Source: Candidatus Melainabacteria bacterium (GTDB lineage: Bacteria; Cyanobacteriota; Vampirovibrionia; Obscuribacterales; Obscuribacteraceae). Taken from it: a DNA stretch of 64,000 bases. The stretch is taken from the NCBI GenBank assembly GCA_003151275.1, contig PLXC01000063.1:69461-133460 (forward strand), read 5' to 3'. The notes under the pieces were generated by a model. That model was not told the DNA's origin. It made no database searches and saw nothing but the letters and a program-made list of their open reading frames with translations. The translations under genes were made by a program, and so were the position numbers. This document shows, in pieces, positions 44,409 to 52,774 of this stretch (position 1 is its first letter; the number at the start of each line of letters is the position of its first letter).

Positions 44409-45282
44409 CATCGAACTTGGTAGCAATGTTCAATACGAGCTGATCAAATTTCCGGGTGGAGAATTGCATGTTCGTTTAAATGAATCCACGATGCAGGAAA
44501 TAGAGAAGGCTGAGATGATTGTTCTGACCGCCCGCATCAATGACCCACAATGCTTAGTCGAGACTATTCTGTTGTGTGATGCAATTAAACAAGAAACAGA
44601 CCGAGCAGTAACTCTCATCCTTCCTTATCTGCCATACGGAAGAGCCGACAGGCGGTTCAGCAGTGGAGACTGCTTCGGTGTTGCCACCTTTGCGCGTCTA
44701 GTCAACTCAGCAAATGTTCTGACTGTCACGCTCGACGCGCACTCAGCTCAGGGTTTAACCTACTTTGACAGGATTAAAGATCTGCCTTCCAACCAATTTA
44801 TTGAATCTGCTTATACTGATTTCGCTTGCGGAGAACCAAACGACGTCACAGTTCTCTTTCCAGATAAAGGTGCTCGCGAACGATACGCCGCAGTCGGCAA
44901 CCGCTATGCACACGTCCTGCACTGCAGCAAAGAACGCGACCTGCTGACAGGCAAGCTTCACGGCTTCAACGTTCCGGAAGCGACAGACTTCCAGACCAAG
45001 AAAGTATTGATAGTCGACGACATTTGTGATGGTGGTGGCACATTCAATGGTATCGCCGATAGTCTGAAGGATTATGGTTTGGAATTGGGGTTATATGTAA
45101 CGCACGGCATATTCTCAAAAGGCATTTCAGAATTGTCCAGGCGGTTCAAGAAGATCTACACCACTGACTCTTTCAGAACCAGCTATCCGGACCAAGACCG
45201 CTCAGGTCCGAACGAGGATCTGACTGTGTTTCCGACGCACGACTATTTTCTCCAACACTTGCCTGAACACCAGACGATCTAG
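44395..45282 (+). CDS. Divergent ribose-phosphate pyrophosphokinase family protein (Prs or Adps-like)
   Basis: 295 residues, shorter than the usual 310-320 of housekeeping Prs. GTG start within the preceding gene. Motifs: KFPGGELHVRLNE instead of FSDGE, LPYLPYGRADRRF in place of the PYFGYARQDRK loop, VTLDAHSAQGL, and the ribose-phosphate loop VLIVDDICDGGGTF instead of VDDMIDTAGT. The family transfers pyrophosphate from ATP to ribose-5-phosphate. In phage NARP1 the related enzyme uses ADP-ribose. The altered loops and the tight coupling with a NAMPT-family gene leave both roles open. Confidence 0.9.
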   Translation: MQIYNIELGSNVQYELIKFPGGELHVRLNESTMQEIEKAEMIVLTARINDPQCLVETILLCDAIKQETDRAVTLILPYLPYGRADRRFSSGDCFGVATFARLVNSANVLTVTLDAHSAQGLTYFDRIKDLPSNQFIESAYTDFACGEPNDVTVLFPDKGARERYAAVGNRYAHVLHCSKERDLLTGKLHGFNVPEATDFQTKKVLIVDDICDGGGTFNGIADSLKDYGLELGLYVTHGIFSKGISELSRRFKKIYTTDSFRTSYPDQDRSGPNEDLTVFPTHDYFLQHLPEHQTI

Positions 45283-45486
45283 TCGCATTAAGCCCAACTG
45301 GGTGGCATTTGATCCCTCAGGAAGATTTAAGCGAGACGCTGCTCCAAAATTGCACTCCAGTACAGATTTCATGCCTTTCGTATTACTCGCATGGACCGTC
45401 ATTGGCATTCGTATTTTTAGCATGGACTGGTTTGCCGGACGCTGGTACGGTAATTGCAATTCCATCAGCAGAAGAAATATAGAAAA

Positions 45487-47514
45487 ATGTCTAACTCAAG
45501 CTTCGACTCGGGTCGCGATAATTTTGCTCGACAAAATGGAGAGCAATCACAAGGGATTGATTGGCATCCCGATTTATCACGTGAGCGTCCAGAATGGCGA
45601 GCAGCGCACGCCAACCAAAGAAACGCCAATCTAGATGTTACCCAAGATGGTCTCTATATTGTTAAAGACGGTGACACGATCTATGACATCGCGCGACGCG
45701 CATTAACAGCACAAAATTGTTCAACAGACGCCGCAAGTGTCAAGCAAGAAATCAGCAAAATCATCCAAAGCAACGCGGATTCTTATCCCAGGCTGATTGA
45801 TAATCCAGACCTCATTCATGCCGGCGATCAACTTAGACTTAGTTGCAACACCGACACTGCAGTCAACGTGCCACAATCGAACGCAGATCAGACCTACAGG
45901 CAGGATCAGAGCTATAGACAAGATTCGAGGGACCCATCTATCGACCTAGGGTATCGCTCAACGGACAATATCCAATCGCCAGACGCAACCACAGGATATG
46001 AACCAACTCAACGGGTTCCATATCAGCCAAACTCAAACCAAACTTATACATATGGTGACGATTATGGAGTTACTGGTAACTCCAATTCTCAACCTCGCCA
46101 AGATTATATAGTTGATTCTGGTACATACGGGGATCGTTCTAACTCATCAAATTATCAACCCAACCAAAATTATGCGGTTGATTCAGGTAGATACTATGGG
46201 GACCGTCCTAACTCAAATTATCCACCTGGCAGAGATTACGTCGTTCCTGGTAGAGATTATGGAGTCGGTTCTCAGGCAAATTATCAACCTGAAAATTACG
46301 GCAGTTACGCTGACCAAGAGGCGGCTCGACTGAGCCAAATGATGGTCAACAATCCTCACGCAGCAGCTAGCGAATTGCGCGACCAAATCCAGCGCCTCGA
46401 TCCGCAGGCGGCCGGAGAACTCATTGCCAAAACAAAAAACAATGAGTATGTGGGTGGATTAGGTGACTTACAGGTTCAAGTCGAATTTGATGAAAGCGGC
46501 CGCGATAGTGGCTATCGAAACGTCACGATGGCTACTCCAGACGGCATCGAGCAAATCGCGGAAATCCAGTCCAGACCGCAGTACAGCAGCTATAACAACG
46601 ACTTAAATCCATTAGGTTTCGTGGCGGGCGTTATAGTCGGAGACCTCTTGTGGCAAAGACAACGCGGTCTAGACTTCAACGACGATCGGTATCGCGGATG
46701 GTGCAACCGTGAGCAAAATCGAGAAAGCTATTGGAACAATAACAACGGTCAATTTATGCAAAATTGGCAGAATCCAGAATACCGCCATCAATATCAGAGT
46801 CAAAATTGGCAGCAGGTTGCTAACAACCCAAATATTCACAACACCTACATAACAAATAACCGTTACGAAACGACTATCAATAACAGAACCGTAAATAATA
46901 CAATCATCAATGAGACAATCAACAACACAAAAAATATAAACAATTCGCGGAGAACGATTCAGGTGACAGAGCCGGTACACCGTTTAACTGAACCTGCACC
47001 TATTACGGGCATCCAGCCCGGAAGACAAGACAGACCAGTAATTAATCCGGCTCAGACAATTCCAATCGGTCAACATCCGCGTTTCACTGGTGCGCAAACG
47101 CAACCAAATCTGAATGGTCAGCAACCGCAACCACATTTCACACCGAGTGAAAGAGGAGTTGGCCAAAACAACCAGAGCACTCAACAACAGCAGCAAGAAC
47201 TAGCGGCGGCTAGAGAGAGAGCTGCTCAATTGCAACATCAGCAGGACACTGCTCGCGAAAGAGCTACTCAGCTGCAACACCAGCAAGACGTTGCTCGCGA
47301 GAGAGCTGCTCAACTGCAACACCAGCAAGACGCTGCTCGCGAAAGAGCTACTCAGCTGCAACACCAGCAAGACGCCGCTCGCGAAAGGACTGCCCAACTG
47401 CAACAGCAGCAACAACAGGCCGCTCAATTGCAACACGCCAATGAATTGGCTCGCATAAGAGAGTCCCAACAACATCCAGTGCCTCCGGCCGTTTTGCCAG
47501 GTCACAAAGCCTAA
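45487..47514 (+). CDS. LysM-domain protein with Tyr/Asn-rich repeats and Gln-rich coiled coil
   Basis: 675 residues from ATG 45487; 11 extra in-frame codons lie upstream. A LysM-like domain near residues 55-120 (GLYIVKDGDTIYDIARRAL...NPDLIHAGDQLRL) should bind peptidoglycan. Then comes a Tyr/Asn/Asp-rich region with repeats around GDRSNSSNYQPNQNY, a short ordered part (AARLSQMMVNNPHAAASELRDQIQRLDPQAAGELI), an Asn/Thr-rich stretch, and five 14-residue repeats of ARERAAQLQHQQDT type that make a coiled coil. No signal peptide is seen. Its stop overlaps the convergent S9 peptidase stop. Exact role unknown. Confidence 0.8.
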   Translation: MSNSSFDSGRDNFARQNGEQSQGIDWHPDLSRERPEWRAAHANQRNANLDVTQDGLYIVKDGDTIYDIARRALTAQNCSTDAASVKQEISKIIQSNADSYPRLIDNPDLIHAGDQLRLSCNTDTAVNVPQSNADQTYRQDQSYRQDSRDPSIDLGYRSTDNIQSPDATTGYEPTQRVPYQPNSNQTYTYGDDYGVTGNSNSQPRQDYIVDSGTYGDRSNSSNYQPNQNYAVDSGRYYGDRPNSNYPPGRDYVVPGRDYGVGSQANYQPENYGSYADQEAARLSQMMVNNPHAAASELRDQIQRLDPQAAGELIAKTKNNEYVGGLGDLQVQVEFDESGRDSGYRNVTMATPDGIEQIAEIQSRPQYSSYNNDLNPLGFVAGVIVGDLLWQRQRGLDFNDDRYRGWCNREQNRESYWNNNNGQFMQNWQNPEYRHQYQSQNWQQVANNPNIHNTYITNNRYETTINNRTVNNTIINETINNTKNINNSRRTIQVTEPVHRLTEPAPITGIQPGRQDRPVINPAQTIPIGQHPRFTGAQTQPNLNGQQPQPHFTPSERGVGQNNQSTQQQQQELAAARERAAQLQHQQDTARERATQLQHQQDVARERAAQLQHQQDAARERATQLQHQQDAARERTAQLQQQQQQAAQLQHANELARIRESQQHPVPPAVLPGHKA

Positions 47515-50003
47515 GGTTTCGTTGGCGGGTTAACGTTCTTGACGTTTTTGTCGAGCCATTGCGTCATTTCCCACAGTGTATGCAGCACCGATTCACGGGC
47601 ACGATAACCGTGCGTCTCGGCGGGCAAAACAACCCAACGTACGTGACCGCCGAGACCTTTCATAGCCTCAAATAGCCGTTCACTTTGAATGGGATATGTA
47701 CCCGGATTGTTATCAACTTCTCCGTGGATGAGAAGTAAAGGTTCGTCAATCTTGTCGGCGTAAGTGAAGGGCGACATATCTACATAAATCGGCTTGGCTT
47801 GCCAGAAATTACGTTCCTCAGACTGGAACCCAAACGGTGTTAGTGTGCGGTTATAGGCGCCACTACGGGCGATGCCGGCACGGAACAAATTAGAATGCGC
47901 CAAAAGATTTGCAGTTGTAAACGCACCATAAGAATGCCCGCCTATGGCCAGACGATTACGATCAGCCACGCCTAAGCGCACCACTTCATTTACGGCTGCT
48001 TCTGCCCCGGCAACGAGTTGTGGCACATATGTATCGTTGGGCTCAATAGTTCCCTCGCCCACGATCGGAAAGGTAGGATCATCCAATACTGCAAAACCCA
48101 TTAGCAGAGCGAATAAAGGTCCGTGATAATTGGCGGATACAAACCGGTATGGTGAGTCTTGTACCTGTCCGGCCGCGTCCTTAGATTTGTACTCAGTCGG
48201 ATAGGCCCACATGAGCATCGGCACTGGTTTTGACTGCCCTTCCTTGAAGTCCGGCGGCAGATACAACATGCCCGATAGCTTTACTCCGTCTGCGCGCTGA
48301 TATTGCAGCAGCTTTTTCGTGACCTTCGCAAGCGAGGAATTTGGATTTGGAAAATCAGTCAGGCGCTGAAGCGACTTGTCGGTTAGTTTCCTGACATAGT
48401 ACTGCGGCTGCTCTGTAACTGATTCTCGGCGCGTCAGAAGGCTAGAGCCGTTAGTATCCAACACATTCACAGCTAACTCGTAGTTGGGCGGATCACATCG
48501 CCACAGTCGCTTTGTCATAGGCGCAGTCTTCAGATTAAGTTCATCGACAAAAGGGCGATCTCCTTCAGGACCCGCACCTTCACCCAGAAGTAGCAAACTT
48601 CCGTTTTCCGTCTGATGCATCACAGTAGTGCCACGCAGAGTTAAATCACGAGCCGGGCGACCAGGATCGCTGTAATGATCCTCGTACGAACGATCCCAGA
48701 GAAGGCGAGGCTTAATTGAAAGATTATCGGGTGCCACCACAAACGTCCGCGTCTTCCGGTTCTTAAACCATGATTCGCTTACAAGCGCAAGTTGTCCGGT
48801 ACCCCAACTTACACCGCTGGATCGTAGTGACAATTGAATGAGACGATTTGGTGACCCCGCAAATGGTGCCGCCCACGTAAACAACTCATCTCTCACGTCC
48901 GCTTCTTTTTTTGGATCACCTCCATCGCGCGCCTCTCCCCAACAGACTGTGGCATCAGCATCAGCGCGCCATTCAAAATCGCGCGGACCAGTCGGTACAG
49001 CAGAAAAATCAATAGGCACTTCTTCAGCGAGTGGATTATCTGCAAGCTGCTTCTCAACTTTTCCATCTAACGAACGAACCTCAACGCGATAAGGAAACCG
49101 CTCGATGCCAACCTTGTAGGAATAAGGACGATGCGTGATTGCCGTGAGAAGATGTCGACCATCGGGGGAGGGGCTTGCCTCAATGTAGAGTGCCGGCTGA
49201 GCAATTAATTCAACGCGCCCATCAAGGTGCACCTGTGCGAGTTGTGATTGCATGAAATACTCAAAAACTTTTTCATCGTCAGGATTCTTCAGAAGATCCG
49301 GCTCAGTGCGCGCGGGGCGCTTCTGCCCATCGTTCTCTTGAACGAGTGGTCCGCGCGGCACCAAAGATCTCACCGGCTCTGCACCACGATCTCGCGGCAC
49401 AAGTCTTGCGATTATCGTCCCATCCGAAACCCACTTGTAGGGCGCTTCTTGATAGAAACAATCATTGAGTCGTGCATCGATCAACTTCGCGGCCTTGCGT
49501 GTCGCCACATCAAGAATCCAAAGTGTGATATCCAAACCGCTAGTAACAGTGAAACCGATTTTGGTGCCATCGGGTGACCAGGTGACATCGGAAAGGCGGG
49601 CACCGTCGGGAATTCCTGTAACTTGCTTCGGTTTGGCTGTGGTATCAGTCAGGTTCGACAAATATAACCGCGCATATGCGTACGAGCGACTGGGTCCGTT
49701 CGTTTTAGGATTGATTCGCAAACCCGCAAGTTTCAATTCTGGCTGAGACACTTCCGCGATGGGCGGCAAACTCGGTTGCTCCAACAGCAACATCATCTTG
49801 CGATCCGGCGACAATTTTGCCGTTGGGGTCGGAGGAACATCAACGAGGTCGGCAATAGGCTTGGGCGGAACCTGATAGGTGAGCTCGTCTGCTAGGGTTC
49901 GATCAATCGAAAACAGGAAGACTGCGCAAACCATGAGACACAAAGAGTGCCGCCACATGGTGCCAGGCACCGCAGATAGGAGACATTTCATTTTAGAACG
50001 CAT
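47511..50003 (-). CDS. S9-family serine peptidase, glutamyl-endopeptidase-like (S9D)
   Basis: About 830 residues from ATG 50003; a TTG at 50045 is also in frame without a ribosome-binding site. Signal peptide or anchor (LCLMVCAVFLFSIDRTLA) indicates export. The N-terminal two-thirds are a beta-propeller with DVTWSPDGTKIGFT-type strands. The C-terminal alpha/beta-hydrolase domain has nucleophile GGHSYGAF, Asp in HGEVDNNPG and His in ETHGYRA. The layout and GGHSYGA resemble the chloroplast glutamyl endopeptidase/S9D group, which cleaves after Glu in peptides. Stops overlap the LysM gene by 4 bp. Confidence 0.92.
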   Translation of the reverse strand: MRSKMKCLLSAVPGTMWRHSLCLMVCAVFLFSIDRTLADELTYQVPPKPIADLVDVPPTPTAKLSPDRKMMLLLEQPSLPPIAEVSQPELKLAGLRINPKTNGPSRSYAYARLYLSNLTDTTAKPKQVTGIPDGARLSDVTWSPDGTKIGFTVTSGLDITLWILDVATRKAAKLIDARLNDCFYQEAPYKWVSDGTIIARLVPRDRGAEPVRSLVPRGPLVQENDGQKRPARTEPDLLKNPDDEKVFEYFMQSQLAQVHLDGRVELIAQPALYIEASPSPDGRHLLTAITHRPYSYKVGIERFPYRVEVRSLDGKVEKQLADNPLAEEVPIDFSAVPTGPRDFEWRADADATVCWGEARDGGDPKKEADVRDELFTWAAPFAGSPNRLIQLSLRSSGVSWGTGQLALVSESWFKNRKTRTFVVAPDNLSIKPRLLWDRSYEDHYSDPGRPARDLTLRGTTVMHQTENGSLLLLGEGAGPEGDRPFVDELNLKTAPMTKRLWRCDPPNYELAVNVLDTNGSSLLTRRESVTEQPQYYVRKLTDKSLQRLTDFPNPNSSLAKVTKKLLQYQRADGVKLSGMLYLPPDFKEGQSKPVPMLMWAYPTEYKSKDAAGQVQDSPYRFVSANYHGPLFALLMGFAVLDDPTFPIVGEGTIEPNDTYVPQLVAGAEAAVNEVVRLGVADRNRLAIGGHSYGAFTTANLLAHSNLFRAGIARSGAYNRTLTPFGFQSEERNFWQAKPIYVDMSPFTYADKIDEPLLLIHGEVDNNPGTYPIQSERLFEAMKGLGGHVRWVVLPAETHGYRARESVLHTLWEMTQWLDKNVKNVNPPTKP

Positions 50004-50115
50004 ATGTATTTGACCCCAAGATTCCACAGGTACATTTCCCAGCAAGAAGGGAGCTTATTGTATTACCTTAGACGCTTCGAGTAAAAAGTAGAAATTGAAG
50101 AACGAGGTGTTAGCT

Positions 50116-50193
50116 ATGCCAACAATTTTTACTTTTTGTCCGGTATGTTGGCCGGCTTGTCGTGGTTATACAAGTTCTAGTATAATAGAATGA
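50116..50193 (+). CDS. Possible 25-codon Cys-rich leader peptide before the toxin gene
   Basis: ATG after GAGGTGTTAGCT, then PTIFTFCPVCWPACRGYTSS and a TGA that overlaps the toxin start as ATGA. Three Cys and two Trp-Pro-like steps in so short a peptide are unusual. If real, its translation would be coupled to the toxin gene. A promoter-like TTGTCG-N18-TATAAT (50157-50162 and 50181-50186) lies inside it, which argues for an alternative in which transcription begins only at the toxin start. Confidence 0.35.
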   Translation: MPTIFTFCPVCWPACRGYTSSSIIE

Positions 50194-50531
50194 TAAAGGA
50201 GCTCGTTTTCTTAAGAGGCAGCCTCCGCCGACTGAAGGCATTTCCAAGCGAGGCACGCCGGGAATCTGGACACCAGCTGTGGTTGGTGCAAGAAGGACAA
50301 GACCCTGATGACTGGCGACCCATGCAGACTATTGGGGCTGGGACAAGAGAAATTCGTATTCATGATCCGCATGAGCACCAAGTGATCTACGTTGCACAAT
50401 TCCCAGAAGCTGTTTTTGTCCTCCATGCCTTTGAGAAGAAGACGCGACGAACACGCCAGCATGACATTGATATAGCGAGGGCAGCATATGCCGAAGTCGA
50501 AGCAAAAAGACAAGAACATACCAAACAATGA
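50190..50531 (+). CDS. HigB/RelE-like toxin (Gp49 family)
   Basis: 113 residues with the phage-derived Gp49/HigB-like pattern: LVFLRGSLRRLKAFPSEARRESGHQLWLVQEGQDPDDWRPM, GAGTREIRIHD, HQVIYVAQFPEAVFVLHAFEKKTRRT. Proteins of this fold cut mRNA on the ribosome. The C-terminal helix is charged. It overlaps the antitoxin gene by 44 bp, with toxin first as in HigBA loci. The promoter-like TATAAT ends 3 bp before the ATG, so the mRNA could be leaderless or the start coupled to the short upstream frame. Confidence 0.9.
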   Translation: MIKELVFLRGSLRRLKAFPSEARRESGHQLWLVQEGQDPDDWRPMQTIGAGTREIRIHDPHEHQVIYVAQFPEAVFVLHAFEKKTRRTRQHDIDIARAAYAEVEAKRQEHTKQ

Positions 50532-50829
50532 GCATGACATTGAACTAGTTCAAAGTTGCGGGAACGTCTATAAAGACTTGGGTTTCTCTGATGACGAGTC
50601 CGCTAATTTGATTGTGCGTTCGGAACTTATACTCATGGTCAAAGATATCATTCGTGAGCGGAAATGGACACAGCAAGAATCGGCAGTTCAGCTTGGCGTG
50701 CACCAACCGCGTATATCGGATTTGTTTCAAGGGAGAATTAACAACTTCTCCGTGGACACACTTATGAGCTGGCTTCACAAGTTAGGAAAAGAGGTTACGA
50801 TATCGGTCAAAGACAGAGATGTGGCGTAA
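50488..50829 (+). CDS. XRE-family HigA-like antitoxin
   Basis: 113 residues. A basic N-terminus precedes a helix-turn-helix of the HTH_37 type: FSDDESANLIVRSELILMVKDIIRERKWTQQESAVQLGVHQPRISDLFQG, ending SVDTLMSWLHKLGKEVTISVK. It should neutralise the toxin and repress the operon. ATG after GAGGGCAGCAT, inside the toxin's last codons. The toxin-before-antitoxin order and overlap are typical of the HigBA group. Confidence 0.92.
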   Translation: MPKSKQKDKNIPNNEHDIELVQSCGNVYKDLGFSDDESANLIVRSELILMVKDIIRERKWTQQESAVQLGVHQPRISDLFQGRINNFSVDTLMSWLHKLGKEVTISVKDRDVA

Positions 50830-51039
50830 TTTTCGATAACGGACAACAGAACAACGTTGCGTTTGATCATAGTACTAACTTTTGGCATTCAATAAACGAA
50901 GCACCATATGTGGTGCGTAGAGTCCCCTAAGCGCTAACCTGATCGGCCAAAGGATGGAAGTTAACCAGCAATCCCCGGGAAAGCTCTGGTACATTGGTAG
51001 GAGACTTTTGGGACAGAATCGAAAACCGGAGAATCCGAA

Positions 51040-51672
51040 ATGAGAAGCACATTACTACTCGTAACACTTGTGTCTACAGCGATAGGGCAAATTTTTACTC
51101 CGGCGGTGGCGCAAAATTCCCAAGGCGGCAGTTATAAGCTTCAAAAGGGGCAACTTGGCGATGGCTCGAAGATAATCCCTTCTCGCGCACAAGTTGAAAT
51201 ATTAGATGAAACACCGATCGTCAAGGATCGACGACGCGTAGACAATGCACCAACCTACGAAATTGCTATTCCGCCTCTTCCCGTCTCGTCGGGAGCACAA
51301 GGTGCAGGTCCACCTGACACCAGTAGACCGGGCGTCATACGCCTTACGCCTACCAAAGATGGACGCATCCTGGCGGCGCCTGGAATGCAATCGAATATTC
51401 CGGCTCAGGGAATGGCACCGCGCCGAGACTTGCCATCAGGCACCAGCACTGGTGTTCATGCCCACATGACGACTCCACAAAATTCGTCTGGCGAGGCGGC
51501 TGCACGAAAACCTGGATCAATGCTCGGCAGTCCACCATCCCAAGCGCATCATGCTAGTCCGCCTGTGGCAGCAACTTATGCGCCTGTGTCGTCCGCGCAA
51601 GGGTCCTCTGTCACGACAACATCCACGCACGTTAAAGCAACACTGAAAGAGCGCGGACAACTTCTCAAATAA
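51040..51672 (+). CDS. Secreted hypothetical protein
   Basis: 210 residues. GGAG precedes the ATG. Signal peptide (LLLVTLVSTAIGQIFTPAVA) then a Gly/Ser/Pro-rich mature part. A short ordered segment lies near residues 30-70 (YKLQKGQLGDGSKIIPSRAQVEILDETPIVKDRR) and the C-terminus ends VKATLKERGQLLK. The profile resembles the other Pro/Ser-rich exported proteins at 5313 and 13828. No family recognised. Confidence 0.68.
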   Translation: MRSTLLLVTLVSTAIGQIFTPAVAQNSQGGSYKLQKGQLGDGSKIIPSRAQVEILDETPIVKDRRRVDNAPTYEIAIPPLPVSSGAQGAGPPDTSRPGVIRLTPTKDGRILAAPGMQSNIPAQGMAPRRDLPSGTSTGVHAHMTTPQNSSGEAAARKPGSMLGSPPSQAHHASPPVAATYAPVSSAQGSSVTTTSTHVKATLKERGQLLK

Positions 51673-51748
51673 TGCCAACCGATGAATATTGACATGTTCA
51701 TGAACATTGTTGCTGACTCCGAACTTGCTGAGCATCAAAACTATAGGC

Positions 51749-52696
51749 ATGAACAGAATGCACGAGATCAGTCCAAAGCTCGCTCCATGGTTGATTGAAT
51801 TTCACAGTCAACTTGCAGCAAAGAAGTCCACAGGATTTAAGCCGACAATAATTAGCGCCCGCGAAGCGCTGGATAATATAGTTCGTACCATGATCAAAGA
51901 AACCGCTGCCATCGCCTGGGTTAATGACGAGCTAATTGACGGACGAGACTATGCTGTTCCGGTGCGTATTTATCACCCCGCTCCAGCCGAGGCGCGCCCG
52001 GTTATTGTCTTCTATCACGGTGGCGGGGGCATGGCAGGAAGCGTCTCAATCTACGACCCAATCTGCCGCAAACTCTCAGCCACTACCGGTCATATAGTGG
52101 TATCAGTAGAATATCGCTTAGCTCCAGAGAACCCCTATCCAGCTGGAGTTATTGATGCTTACGCCGCTGCTCGAGGGGTGTGTAAGTCCCTGGATAACAG
52201 AAGGCTACCATACACACAAGTGCTTTCGCTGATCGGCGACTCCGCCGGTGGTGCCCTAGCGAGTACTGTAAGCGCAAGAGCGCAGTTCGATCCTTCGCTC
52301 AACATCGCCAATCAGATTCTCATCTACCCGTCCCTCGACTACACGCTGAGGCATGCATCGGTTGTCGAAAACGGCAACGATTACTTTCTGACCAGAGATC
52401 GTCTGATCTGGTATTTCGATAATTACTTTCAACACGGCGAAGACCGCTATTTGGCTTCACCGCTTTTCCAGCAATTTTTCGCCAAGTTACCCCGCACCCT
52501 GATCATCTCTGCTGGTTTCGATCCACTCCGCGACGAGGCGCTAGAATACGTAGAGCGTTTAAAAAAAGAAGGCATTCAGCATCAGCATGTTCACCTTGAT
52601 GATATGGTGCACGCCTTTCTCTTTATGGAATCCATGGTTCAAGAGGAGTGCGATTCTGTTTACCGGACAATCGCAAATTTTCTCAATAGTCCATAA
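51749..52696 (+). CDS. Alpha/beta hydrolase, hormone-sensitive-lipase family esterase
   Basis: 315 residues from ATG 51749; a TTG at 51707 and an ATG at 51758 are alternatives. HSL-family signatures: oxyanion motif FYHGGGGMAG, VEYRLAPENPYPAGV, nucleophile elbow GDSAGGALA, Asp in SAGFDPLRDEA and His in MVHAFLFM. It hydrolyses short-chain esters in the cytoplasm; no signal peptide. Single gene with a 33-80 bp upstream gap. Substrate unknown. Confidence 0.93.
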   Translation: MNRMHEISPKLAPWLIEFHSQLAAKKSTGFKPTIISAREALDNIVRTMIKETAAIAWVNDELIDGRDYAVPVRIYHPAPAEARPVIVFYHGGGGMAGSVSIYDPICRKLSATTGHIVVSVEYRLAPENPYPAGVIDAYAAARGVCKSLDNRRLPYTQVLSLIGDSAGGALASTVSARAQFDPSLNIANQILIYPSLDYTLRHASVVENGNDYFLTRDRLIWYFDNYFQHGEDRYLASPLFQQFFAKLPRTLIISAGFDPLRDEALEYVERLKKEGIQHQHVHLDDMVHAFLFMESMVQEECDSVYRTIANFLNSP

Positions 52697-52774
52697 AGGC
52701 TTGACTCAAACGACATCCGTGAAGAATTCAGATGCATGTCATGGTCTATGTGGATGCAGTACGATTTACCAACG

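Noticed and set aside
42951..45282. Prophage or phage remnant around the NAMPT/Prs pair
   Set aside because: No structural, replication or integrase genes and no attachment repeats are visible nearby.
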